Assembly (NCBI GenBank): GCA_016934515.1
Contig: JAFGSR010000164.1
Span: 1-38,404 of the forward strand
Source of the DNA: Sedimentisphaerales bacterium
GTDB taxonomy: Bacteria > Planctomycetota > Phycisphaerae > Sedimentisphaerales > SM23-30
DNA length: 38,404 nt
Reading direction: 5' to 3'
A program made the translations under genes and the position numbers. Under the pieces are notes generated by a model. The model saw nothing but the letters and a program-made list of their open reading frames with translations, did no database searches and was not told the origin of the DNA. Positions 8,377-16,526 of the stretch are shown here, piece after piece; the first letter of the stretch is position 1, and each line of letters begins with the position of its first letter.

Positions 8377-8481
8377 ATGAAAATGGTTACCGCTGATTTG
8401 CGAGCGGTTGGTCGATTGCCACTGATATTCGAGCGGCTGGGACAAATTACCGCTTCTTATGATTTTGAGAAAATAACATGA
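8377..8481 (+). CDS. Possible 34-codon coupling ORF before the second ligase
   Basis: An ATG at 8377 opens a 34-codon frame that starts MKMVTADLRAVG. Its TGA stop at 8479-8481 overlaps the ATG of the second ligase as ATGA. The ligase has no strong ribosome site of its own, which would fit translational coupling. The ORF itself also lacks a clear ribosome site and resembles no protein I know, so it may be chance. Confidence 0.25.
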   Translation: MKMVTADLRAVGRLPLIFERLGQITASYDFEKIT

Positions 8482-9797
8482 CTACTTTTGCTTTTGAGAA
8501 CCGTATCTGGGAACAGGATGAAACGCTGTCGCGCGAGCAATTAAGCAAATTGCAACTGGAACGGTTGAAACAGACTCTGGAACAAGTTGCGAATGTTCCT
8601 TTTTACAAAAAAGTGTTGGCGGAAAATAAGCTTTCGCCTGATTCGATAAAGTCACTGGACGATCTAAGGCGGATACCGTTTACTAACAAGGAAGACTTAC
8701 GTCAACATTATCCGTTGGGTTTTATGGCGGTGCCGCGAGAACAGATTTCGCGAATTCACGGCTCTTCAGGAACGACAGGCAAACCGACGTTTGTCGCGTA
8801 CACCGTCGGAGACCGCGAAAGATGGGCTAATTTGTGTGCTCGATTTCTGGTGGCCGGGGGATTGCGCAGTAATCATCTGGTACACATCGCTTTTGGATTC
8901 GGGTTGTTTACGGGCGGTTTCGGGCTGCATTTTGGGGTGGAAAAAGTCGGAGCGGGAATCCTGCCGGCCGCGGCGGGCAATACACCGCGTCAGATAATGC
9001 TGCTGCAGGACTTGGCGGCGGAAGTGCTGATCTGCACGCCGTCTTATTCACTGCAAATTGCCGAAGTGGCCCGTGCCCAGGGGATCGATCCTGCCCAGTT
9101 GCCGTTGAAATTCGGCCATTTTGGCGGCGAACCCTGGACCGAAGACATGCGGTTGGAAATCGAGCGAGAACTGGGAATCATGGCTTTTAACAATTATGGA
9201 TTAAGTGAAGTAATCGGACCTGGAGTCAGCGGTGAATGCGTCGCCCGCTGCGGAATGCATATCCAGGAAGATCATTTCATCGTCGAATGCATTAACCCGG
9301 ATACGCTGGAACCGGTACAGCAAGGCGAACAGGGAGAGTTGGTTTTCACGAGCCTGACCAAAGAAGCAATGCCGGTTCTCCGCTATCGCACCCGCGACAT
9401 CGCAACCCTGGATTATTCACCTTGCCCTTGCGGCAGAACGGGTGTGCGGATGAGCCGGGTGGTGGGCAGAACCGACGACATGTTGATTATCCGCGGGGTA
9501 AATGTCTTTCCATCGCAGGTTGAAGAAGCCCTACTTCGCGTGGAAGGAACAGCACCACATTATCTGATCGAAGTAGATCGGCCGGGCACACTGGACGAGG
9601 TGAAAGTGCATGTTGAAATCCGACCTCAGGACTTCTCGGATAAGATGAGCCAGATGCAGGCCCTGCGCGACCGGATTGACCGGGAGATTCATTCGGTAAC
9701 CGGCATACGAATGAAAGTTGAACTGGTGGAACCTCAAAGCCTGGAACGTTCTTTCGGCAAGGCCCAGCGAGTCATAGATCACCGCAACGATAAATAG
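8478..9797 (+). CDS. paaK: Phenylacetate-CoA ligase-type aryl-CoA ligase (second copy)
   Basis: A 439-residue paralogue of the ligase at 6503-7831, with the same motif order: GSSGTTGKPTFVAYT, NNYGLSEVIGPGVSGE, RYRTRDIATL, CPCGRTGVR, GRTDDMLIIRGVNVFPSQVE and a C-terminal lysine in RSFGKAQRVID. The two are clearly related over their full length but diverged throughout, so this is an old duplication and probably a different aryl or arylacetyl preference. It closes the iorAB cluster, and the next gene is convergent. No strong ribosome site precedes the ATG; GAG near 8466 is the best candidate. Confidence 0.87.
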   Translation: MTTFAFENRIWEQDETLSREQLSKLQLERLKQTLEQVANVPFYKKVLAENKLSPDSIKSLDDLRRIPFTNKEDLRQHYPLGFMAVPREQISRIHGSSGTTGKPTFVAYTVGDRERWANLCARFLVAGGLRSNHLVHIAFGFGLFTGGFGLHFGVEKVGAGILPAAAGNTPRQIMLLQDLAAEVLICTPSYSLQIAEVARAQGIDPAQLPLKFGHFGGEPWTEDMRLEIERELGIMAFNNYGLSEVIGPGVSGECVARCGMHIQEDHFIVECINPDTLEPVQQGEQGELVFTSLTKEAMPVLRYRTRDIATLDYSPCPCGRTGVRMSRVVGRTDDMLIIRGVNVFPSQVEEALLRVEGTAPHYLIEVDRPGTLDEVKVHVEIRPQDFSDKMSQMQALRDRIDREIHSVTGIRMKVELVEPQSLERSFGKAQRVIDHRNDK

Positions 9798-9897
9798 TCT
9801 ATCAAAATCTTCCGCTGAGGATAAGTATCGTAATTTAGCATAAGCGACAACTCACTACGAAGGACAATCTACTAATCGCAAAAGTCAGAGTTCGTAT

Positions 9898-10311
9898 TTA
9901 CTTAACGAGGGGATCTTTTTTCCGATAAGCTAAACCCTCGAAAGCGGCGACCAAATCGCCGGATTCATCGGTTACCTTGACATCGTAAACACCCAGTCTG
10001 GAGTTACGGGAAACCTCATGCCCCTCGGCAATCAAAGTGGTATTCGGCAAAGCAGCTTTAATGAAGTTGATACTGACGTTGATAGCCACGCTGATCTGAT
10101 TATGAGAATTACAAGCGGCGGCAAAGACCAGATCAGCCAGGGAAAAAATCGCGCCACCGTGGGCAGTATTAACGCCATTAAGCAATTCTGGGGTGACTGT
10201 CATGGAGGCCTTGGCAAATCCGGGAGCCATTTCAAGCAACTCAATGCCGAGATGTTGGGCTAATTTATCGTTTTCCTTGAAAAACTCTTTCATTTTTTCC
10301 ATCGGAACCAT
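9898..10311 (-). CDS. Hotdog-fold thioesterase, PaaI family
   Basis: A 137-residue single hotdog-domain protein. The family signature NGVNTAHGGAIFSLADLVFAA carries the conserved HGG and the acidic residue of the helix. VAINVSINFIKAA and VYDVKVTDESGDLVAAFEGLAYR form the later strands. Members hydrolyse acyl- or aryl-CoA thioesters in the cytoplasm; PaaI prefers hydroxyphenylacetyl-CoA and related compounds. It lies convergently next to the two PaaK-type ligases, so it may drain arylacetyl-CoA, but it is not co-transcribed with them. The ribosome site GAAGGGG supports the ATG at 10311. Confidence 0.85.
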   Translation of the reverse strand: MVPMEKMKEFFKENDKLAQHLGIELLEMAPGFAKASMTVTPELLNGVNTAHGGAIFSLADLVFAAACNSHNQISVAINVSINFIKAALPNTTLIAEGHEVSRNSRLGVYDVKVTDESGDLVAAFEGLAYRKKDPLVK

Positions 10312-10744
10312 GGCTAATACCCCTTCAGTAATCTTCCGGTAACCTGATATAATTATTTTCCTAAGGTATTGTTGTTTCGTTGATTGATTTTAGGCAAAAT
10401 CGTTCGCATCGGCAACAATTACTCCTTTGCAACCTGCTAATTTCGTCGGAAATATTCTTATAACAGAATTTCTTCGGAATTCCGAGAGATTATTAGATGG
10501 AATCTGTCATAATCAAGCCGGGCGTGGGACGGCCAGTTAACCAAAAGCCCCAGGTAGCAAGCGACAATCAGGGTGATTATGGCAACAAAAAAACATTGAC
10601 GTGTGACGACCAGGATGTGAAAATGCACTTTTCGCCCTGACAAAGTGAATTTCTAGCTGTAATAATGGCCATCAACCTTAATCTGCGGCACATTTTGTCA
10701 GGAGCACTTGGTATTGATTTCATCGACTTTCTATTGAGCCAATC
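10312..10744. other. Divergent intergenic region, no gene recognised
   Basis: About 430 bases lie between the thioesterase (minus) and the phosphatase (plus). A 61-codon minus-strand frame at 10458-10643 starts with TTG and has no ribosome site, so I do not accept it. The region presumably holds promoters for both flanking genes; no clear boxes or hairpins were found. Confidence 0.5.
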
Positions 10745-12001
10745 ATGGAAGCGCCCAAAGGAAAAGATATTAACAAAAACACCCAGGCACTGCTGGAGAT
10801 GGCGCGGGCGCTGGGGGCATCGTCGGAACTGGATGACCTGCTGGCAATGGTGGTGGGGTATTCGATGGAACTGCTGGGTGCGGAACGGGCAAGTCTGTTT
10901 TTGTATGACGCCGAGCATGAGGAACTTTACAGCCGAATCGCCGAGGGCACCAGTGAATTGCGTTTCTCGGTTAAAAGCGGTCTGGCGGGGACAGCGGCGC
11001 GGGAGTTGAAAATTATCAATATTCCGGACGCCTATCAGGATGAGCGATTCAACCGGGAAGTAGATAAGAAAACCGGTTACCGAACGCGAAATATTCTGTC
11101 TTGCCCGCTGACGGATTACGACGGCAAACTGGTGGGGGTTTTGCAGGTGCTGAATAAAAAGAATGGAACTTTCGACGAATCCGATATCGCCTTGGCTCAG
11201 GCCTTGTCGGCTCAGGCTGGAGTCGCGTTGCAGCGGGCGCATCTGATCGAAGAATACCTGGAAAAGCTGCAGTTGGAAAATTCAATGCGAATTGCCCAGG
11301 AAATTCAACAGTGTCTGCTCCCCAAAATCGCACCGCCGCTGGCAGGTTTTGATATCGCCTGCTGGAGTCGTCCGTGCGACGCTACCGGTGGCGATTATTG
11401 CGATTTTTTGTTGTTGGATGAGCAGCAACTGATGGTCTCTTTTGGTGATGTCACCGGCCACGGAATCGGTCCGGCACTGGTTTCGTGTGCGACGCGGGCA
11501 ATGTTGCGGGCGTTGTGTAAAACCAAAGGCAAAGTCAAAGACATCATGAATAATGTAAATTTTCTGATGACCGCTGATCTGCCGGACAACCGATTTGTTA
11601 CGGCGTTTCTGGGAGTGCTGGACAGCAGCCGAAGTGAAATGGTTTTTTGCAGTGCGGGTCAGGGACCTTTGCTGTGGCTGCACGGAAAAGAAAATCGGGT
11701 GGATGTTCTGGGGGCGGATGGGATACCGGTGGGAATCATCGCTGACTTTGAGTACCAGGAACCTAAGGTTGCAAAAATGGAACCGGGCGATGTTTTTGTC
11801 CTGCTGACGGATGGATTTTATGAGTGGGAACGTCAGGACGGAGAGCTTTTCGGTGCAGATCGAGCGGTTGAAGTAATCAGGGAAAAACGTGCATGTCCGG
11901 CAAGTGAAATTCTGGATGCGGTGCGAAAGGCAGTGGAGAATTTTTCCGACACTCCCCAAGGCGATGACCTGACCGCGATAGTTGTTAAAAGAGTTGAATG
12001 A
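10745..12001 (+). CDS. GAF-domain PP2C/SpoIIE-type serine phosphatase
   Basis: A 418-residue cytoplasmic signalling protein. Residues about 15-165 form a GAF domain (LLGAERASLFLYD, VKSGLAGTAA, ILSCPLTDYDGKLVGVLQVLNKK). A short coiled helix (ENSMRIAQEIQQCLLPK) links it to a PP2C/SpoIIE phosphatase domain at about 195-418. The metal-binding motifs are intact: CDATGGDYCDF, FGDVTGHGIGPAL, LTDGFYEWER and the terminal GDDLTAIVVK. Enzymes of this design usually dephosphorylate an anti-sigma-factor antagonist (STAS protein) in response to the GAF ligand. No STAS or anti-sigma gene is nearby, so the partner is unknown. It converges on the adenylate cyclase gene with 33 bases between stops. Confidence 0.88.
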   Translation: MEAPKGKDINKNTQALLEMARALGASSELDDLLAMVVGYSMELLGAERASLFLYDAEHEELYSRIAEGTSELRFSVKSGLAGTAARELKIINIPDAYQDERFNREVDKKTGYRTRNILSCPLTDYDGKLVGVLQVLNKKNGTFDESDIALAQALSAQAGVALQRAHLIEEYLEKLQLENSMRIAQEIQQCLLPKIAPPLAGFDIACWSRPCDATGGDYCDFLLLDEQQLMVSFGDVTGHGIGPALVSCATRAMLRALCKTKGKVKDIMNNVNFLMTADLPDNRFVTAFLGVLDSSRSEMVFCSAGQGPLLWLHGKENRVDVLGADGIPVGIIADFEYQEPKVAKMEPGDVFVLLTDGFYEWERQDGELFGADRAVEVIREKRACPASEILDAVRKAVENFSDTPQGDDLTAIVVKRVE

Positions 12002-12034
12002 AGTAACTAAGAGTTGTAGGAACCGGGGAAAGAG

Positions 12035-14689
12035 TCATTTGGAAGTCAGTTCCAGGCAACCGTTGAAGTTTTCCGGTGGTCCGATTTCGATTAATTTTCG
12101 GGAAGTGTTCAGATAAAGCAGAACCGCCTTATCGTCGGAACGTTGTTTAAGACAGTTTTCAAATCCTTTGACGGCTTGGGAAAAATGCCCTTGCTGAAAT
12201 TCTTGAACGGCAGCTTCGAAAATTTCGGAATATTCTTTCTGAAAAGGGGTTAAACAACCGGACGGGCCGATCATTTCGTAAATTCCCACGCCTTTTTCCT
12301 TACCAACTACGCGGACTTTGCCCAGATAGCGGCCTTCAATATCGTCGCGGGCTTTTTCAAAGGTGTTCTGACAAATCATCAATTTGGTACCGTAAGCTTT
12401 GTTGGCGCTTTCCAGGCGGGCCGCAAGATTGACAGTGTCGCCGATGGCTGTGTAATCGAAGCGGCGATGGGAACCGCAGTCGCCGACAACGGCGTTTCCG
12501 GTACTGATACCGATGCGCATTTTGAGGTTGGGGAAGTCGGGATTTTCACTTTGCTGTTGGCTGACTAATTTCCCCAGTTCCAACTGGGAATCAATCGCCG
12601 CCAGGCAGGACAGGCGGGCATAATCGGGCAGATCGACCGGCGCACCAAAAAAGGCAAAGACGCCGTCACCTTCGAATTTGTTGATGGTAGCAAGATATCT
12701 GTCCAGCACTTCGGTCATGCGGTCGAGATAAATATTCAGAACTTTGACCGTTTTTTCGGGACCGAGTCTTTCGCTGACAGTGGTAAAGCCCGCTAGATCG
12801 GAGAAAAAACAACTCAGCTCACGCATTTCGCCGGCAAAGCTGACGTCGGTACCGGATTTAACAATTCGGTCCACCACCGCCGGGGAAGTGTACTGTTTGA
12901 AGCGGGTGGTAATCTGCCGTTTGGCCCGACCCTCGGTAATTTGCCGATAGAAAGTAACCACCATGAAACTCCCAAGCACAGCAGCAAGGGGGCTAACCAA
13001 AGTGAACCAGTAATGCCACGTGGCAAAAACCAGCCAGAAATTTACCAAAATCGACAGCCCCACCAGCAAGACAACAGCCAAACCGCTGGCCAACGGACGA
13101 AATACCGCCGAAACAACGGTCATCAGCAATCCCATCGCCAAAACAACAATCACCTCCAGATAACGCGGCGGCCGATGGATGAATTTTTTTTGCAGGAGGG
13201 TGTTTAGAATATTGCGGTGAACCATAATACCTGGGGTTAATTTGTCGCAGGGAGTTACTACGAAATCGCGGGCACCGGCGCCGGCTTCTCCAGTGGCCAC
13301 TGAACCAAACAAAACAATGTGCCCTTCGAGCTTTTGTTTTAGATCAAAGCGAGCCTGTTCAAGTCGACTCTCGAGAGATTTAATTGTATCGAGAAGCTCA
13401 GCCCGTTCACCCAGTGCAGAAAGCCGCTGCTTCATTTTCGCAACTTCGCCCAGGGTGGATTCGCCAAGTTGGGAAAGATCCTCGGGCAGGGTGCTCAACT
13501 GAAACTCCAGATCGTCCATCAAACGCAGTTTCTCCTGGTTATTCTGGAGAACTTGCTGTTTGTCCCAGATTTCAGCAACCTGGGTAACGGAAATATTAAG
13601 CTGGTCGTTCCAGGAGCGGGTCCATGAAATCAGCATCTGGCCTTGCTCATCGATAGGGATTTGAATATCCGTGCCCCGAAGGACAATTTTTCCCGCCTGG
13701 GACAGATCGATATCTTCCCCGGTCACACCCAGAGCCCGACATGCGGTAATAAAAACCAACTGTTTATACATTTTACCCTTGTAGCGACCCAACAGGGGGA
13801 TGCGACGGACGGAACCATCCTTGTCTTCCTGGACACTGACATAGCCGCTGTCGGTCAAAGCTTCGGCAAAGGCGGGTATTGGCGGAGTAACCGAACCAAG
13901 ATAGTAAACGGGAATGTTGATATCTGAGGCTTTTCGCTCGAAACCAAACTGATAAATTGTCAACAGGGCTCGCGAAACCTTGTAGATTTGTAGAAGCTGG
14001 TGGTATTCTTCGTCAACGTAATCGATATTACGACCGGGATAAATCTGCTCAAAGACCTGTTCAAAACCCAGAATTCCTTCGCCCTTCTTAAGTGCATTAT
14101 TTAGTAAGTTATCGACTTGTTGACTAAGTTCGTTTTCAATGTATCTATCTGAAGCCTCAGCAGGATTTTCCCAAAGGCTGGTAAAAAATGGAACTATGGC
14201 ATTTTTGGAATTTCGGATGGCCTGGGCCAATTCTTCATCGTGATAGATTGTCTGATCAACAGGTTCTACGATGAATTCGGGAGGTGGTTCGTAAGCACTG
14301 ACATCGGTAGTACCGGGCTTGATCCGTTCCGGATACTGTTCGTCGGTCAGCAGGATATCAAGCACAATCTGGGAAGCACCCGCCTCATGGCAAACGTCAA
14401 TCAACCGGGCCAACAGGTTGCGTCTCCAGGGCCATCGACCCAACTGCTGCAGAGAGTTATCATCAATAACCACCACCGCAATATCCGGATGAATGGTCTG
14501 GACGGGAAAAAGCCTCTGGCGGACATCGTAAAGCTTCAGTTCCAGATAGTCCGGCCAAGTCAGGATACCCAGAATGGTCACCAGCAGAGTTGCCGCAATG
14601 CCCAGCAATAAACCAATATTGGCCCGGCCGGTGGAGTGCTTATTGGAACAGGCTGCTGTTTCGTGGAATATCCGGGTGGCATGCGTCAT
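12035..14689 (-). CDS. CHASE2-domain class III adenylate cyclase (membrane sensor)
   Basis: An 884-residue transmembrane sensor. One helix at about residues 25-45 is followed by a large periplasmic CHASE2 domain (YDVRQRLFP, IAVVVIDDNSLQQLGRWPW, VLDILLTDEQ). Three helices near 485-560 lead to a cytoplasmic class III cyclase domain at about 610-795. Catalytic features are visible: FFSDLAGF and FEGDGVFAFFGAP supply the metal-binding Asp residues, NKFEGD supplies the adenine-selecting Lys, and FDYTAIGDTVNLAARLES supplies the partner Asp and the Asn/Arg pair. This suggests cAMP rather than cGMP. The periplasmic part contains a long inserted coiled coil (about 380-465, LSTLPEDLSQLGES to RLEQARFDLKQKLEG). 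A short helical repeat-like tail follows the cyclase. It lies downstream of a FecR protein in the same orientation, a pairing seen repeatedly for CHASE2 proteins. Confidence 0.9.
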   Translation of the reverse strand: MTHATRIFHETAACSNKHSTGRANIGLLLGIAATLLVTILGILTWPDYLELKLYDVRQRLFPVQTIHPDIAVVVIDDNSLQQLGRWPWRRNLLARLIDVCHEAGASQIVLDILLTDEQYPERIKPGTTDVSAYEPPPEFIVEPVDQTIYHDEELAQAIRNSKNAIVPFFTSLWENPAEASDRYIENELSQQVDNLLNNALKKGEGILGFEQVFEQIYPGRNIDYVDEEYHQLLQIYKVSRALLTIYQFGFERKASDINIPVYYLGSVTPPIPAFAEALTDSGYVSVQEDKDGSVRRIPLLGRYKGKMYKQLVFITACRALGVTGEDIDLSQAGKIVLRGTDIQIPIDEQGQMLISWTRSWNDQLNISVTQVAEIWDKQQVLQNNQEKLRLMDDLEFQLSTLPEDLSQLGESTLGEVAKMKQRLSALGERAELLDTIKSLESRLEQARFDLKQKLEGHIVLFGSVATGEAGAGARDFVVTPCDKLTPGIMVHRNILNTLLQKKFIHRPPRYLEVIVVLAMGLLMTVVSAVFRPLASGLAVVLLVGLSILVNFWLVFATWHYWFTLVSPLAAVLGSFMVVTFYRQITEGRAKRQITTRFKQYTSPAVVDRIVKSGTDVSFAGEMRELSCFFSDLAGFTTVSERLGPEKTVKVLNIYLDRMTEVLDRYLATINKFEGDGVFAFFGAPVDLPDYARLSCLAAIDSQLELGKLVSQQQSENPDFPNLKMRIGISTGNAVVGDCGSHRRFDYTAIGDTVNLAARLESANKAYGTKLMICQNTFEKARDDIEGRYLGKVRVVGKEKGVGIYEMIGPSGCLTPFQKEYSEIFEAAVQEFQQGHFSQAVKGFENCLKQRSDDKAVLLYLNTSRKLIEIGPPENFNGCLELTSK

Positions 14690-14729
14690 TAGAATTCCAT
14701 TTTACAAAAACGCTCTAACAAATAAATCT

Positions 14730-14764
14730 TCACCTAAGACCTAGCACCTAACAACTAACACCTA
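14730..14764. repeat. Five tandem heptamers between the fecR-like and cyclase genes
   Basis: On the plus strand the units are TCACCTA, AGACCTA, GCACCTA, ACAACTA and ACACCTA, with no gap, so ACCTA or a near variant recurs every 7 bases. On the transcribed strand this reads as TAGGTGN units. It occupies most of the 94-base gap between two genes that are probably co-transcribed. Confidence 0.75.
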
Positions 14765-14783
14765 TTTGAAATTGACCGCCGCT

Positions 14784-15812
14784 TCAGGAACCGATGGGGA
14801 TGTCCCCTTCAGGAAATTCAATTTCAAAAGGCATTCTGGACATGCCGGAACCTGATTTCTTGTCATCATACTGCAGAGCACCTTCTCCCGGATCGGTTTG
14901 GACCGTATTGAAAATGATAGCGTTCTTCTCCGGTTCACTGACATCACCGATATTGTAGTTGCCGTTAACCCAGACGGTTCGTTCAAAAACCGCCATGTCT
15001 AGATATCGACTCAAACTGCAATCGGTTCGCATTCCCTCTTCAAGCACATAAACACCGGGCTGATTTGGCTCATCGGCTGACGCAGCAGATTGTTCCGATT
15101 GCGGGGCTTCCTCATTGTTATTTTCGTCCTCATCGCAATCCTCGCATCCTGATCCCCAACGCCACGCAGCCGCACTGGCCCAGGCCGGACCGTGATCGTC
15201 AACTTGCAGTTTACAACGACGGGTTCCGGAATCGTACTCCACATAAACAAGGGTTCCGCGAATACTCAATGTGGAAACGGGAGTGCTGATACGAGTGTCC
15301 GCCTTGACCCGACCTCTTTCCACACCGCAGCGAACCGCACCATAACGAAGCTTGGCCCGAACTTTTTCGCCCTGGGCGGTAGCGGCATAATCATCGACCT
15401 TCAGCGAGGATAGAGCTTCAACCTGGACAACCGAATGTCCGCCAAAGTTTAATTCGCAGGAACTACCAAAGCCGGTGCGAACAGCATCGTTCCGTTTGAG
15501 TTTGATATTCACCGCCGCTTTTTGCCAGGTTTGGCCGCCGTCGGTGCTGTATTGGACGTGTTTGCCTTTTACTTCGGTAATAACAGCACTTAGCGAATCT
15601 TTGGCAACGTCGTTTTCAGCACCCGTCGCGACTGACGAGACTGGGGTTGCAACGGCGGGAGCTTCCTGTGAACTCGCGCCGGAAGAATCGCCAGACTGGG
15701 AAAAAGCTGCTGAACAGCACAACGCTAGTGAAAAGGTAATCACCGACAGCCAAGTCAGGCAGCGAAAAATCTGTTCCACTCGTAATTTATTGTTGTTAAT
15801 TAACTGATACAT
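14784..15812 (-). CDS. FecR-domain periplasmic protein
   Basis: A 342-residue exported protein: a basic N-terminus, a hydrophobic stretch at about 17-36 (FRCLTWLSVITFSLALCCSA) and a Ser/Ala-rich linker. A FecR domain follows at about 78-215 (VKGKHVQYSTDGGQTWQKA, LKRNDAVRTGFGSSCELNFG, ISTPVSTLSIRGTLVYVEYD). The middle holds an acidic, low-complexity section (CEDCDEDENNNEEAPQ). FecR domains are beta-structured sensor or scaffold modules in the periplasm. Here the gene precedes the CHASE2 cyclase, which suggests it presents or relays an envelope signal. It is not the classical FecR of iron sensing, as no FecI or TonB receptor is present. AAGGAG seven bases upstream supports the start. Confidence 0.8.
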   Translation of the reverse strand: MYQLINNNKLRVEQIFRCLTWLSVITFSLALCCSAAFSQSGDSSGASSQEAPAVATPVSSVATGAENDVAKDSLSAVITEVKGKHVQYSTDGGQTWQKAAVNIKLKRNDAVRTGFGSSCELNFGGHSVVQVEALSSLKVDDYAATAQGEKVRAKLRYGAVRCGVERGRVKADTRISTPVSTLSIRGTLVYVEYDSGTRRCKLQVDDHGPAWASAAAWRWGSGCEDCDEDENNNEEAPQSEQSAASADEPNQPGVYVLEEGMRTDCSLSRYLDMAVFERTVWVNGNYNIGDVSEPEKNAIIFNTVQTDPGEGALQYDDKKSGSGMSRMPFEIEFPEGDIPIGS

Positions 15813-15917
15813 TGATTAACTCCTTAGCGATTATGTTTTTTCCAGCTTATAAATTTTACCCATCCATCAGGCTGTTAAAAATCACTTTTCTAAAAATTCA
15901 GGCAACGTTGCCATCAT

Positions 15918-16421
15918 TTAATTATTCACCATGCGAGCGGCCCGGCCCATAATACCGACTACTTCGGGACCAGTCAGTGGTTCGTACTCGCTGCCGCGCA
16001 GCATTAATCCGGCGTGGACAACTTCACGATAACCATAGCGTCGCAAGGGCAACACTTGAATCATAACGCCGCCGTCGAGCTCCAGGGCCCGGTAGAGCAT
16101 GTAGCCCAGCGTCCCCTTGCTAACCGGATCGTCGGCGACAAGAGACCATCCCGGTTCAACGAGTCCTTTAGTCTGTAAAGCTGACAAACGAGCATCGAAA
16201 CTCTTACTATCGTCCTGATCATCAACCAACAACAACACCATCGCGCAAGCCTGGTCGTTTGTACACCAACGCTCGCTGGCCAATTCATAAGCCAGGGAGG
16301 CGCTATCCTGGTTAGATAGGCTGGCAGCCTTGATATCGGTTGCCCGGTTCGATTGGCAGGAACAAACCAAAATGCCCATCAGCACTAACACAAAAGAACG
16401 GATAAAAAATAATGATTTCAT
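15918..16421 (-). CDS. Small lipoprotein of unknown function
   Basis: I do not recognise the family. The protein of about 167 residues has a lipoprotein signal (MKSLFFIRSFVLVLMGILVC then SCQSN), with cysteine in a lipobox-like LVCSC-Q context, so the mature form would be anchored to a membrane. The remainder is a compact alpha/beta-looking domain with two further cysteines (RWCTNDQACAMVLLLVDD) that could form a disulfide, and a C-terminal GPEVVGIMGRAARMVNN. It lies between a porin and a FecR protein in the same orientation, with gaps of about 105 bases on each side. I place the start at the second of two adjacent ATGs, six bases after GAGG. Confidence 0.6.
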   Translation of the reverse strand: MKSLFFIRSFVLVLMGILVCSCQSNRATDIKAASLSNQDSASLAYELASERWCTNDQACAMVLLLVDDQDDSKSFDARLSALQTKGLVEPGWSLVADDPVSKGTLGYMLYRALELDGGVMIQVLPLRRYGYREVVHAGLMLRGSEYEPLTGPEVVGIMGRAARMVNN

Positions 16422-16526
16422 CATGCACCTCGAATTATTTTATTATATCAATAAAATTCATGTGACACAAAACCAACCGGCGAAAAACGCCCTAAAGCCT
16501 TACCCTTAAACAAGATAAACGATCAA

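Noticed and set aside
9834-9850. Half of a dif-like site (complement TTATGCTAAAT)
   Set aside because: One arm matches a XerD site at 10 of 11 bases, but the XerC arm and central region do not match. The same test failed near 15830 and near 18010-18036, so no dif site is claimed.
10458-10643. 61-codon minus-strand frame with a hydrophobic segment
   Set aside because: It starts with TTG and has no ribosome site, and the predicted protein resembles nothing known. Likely chance.
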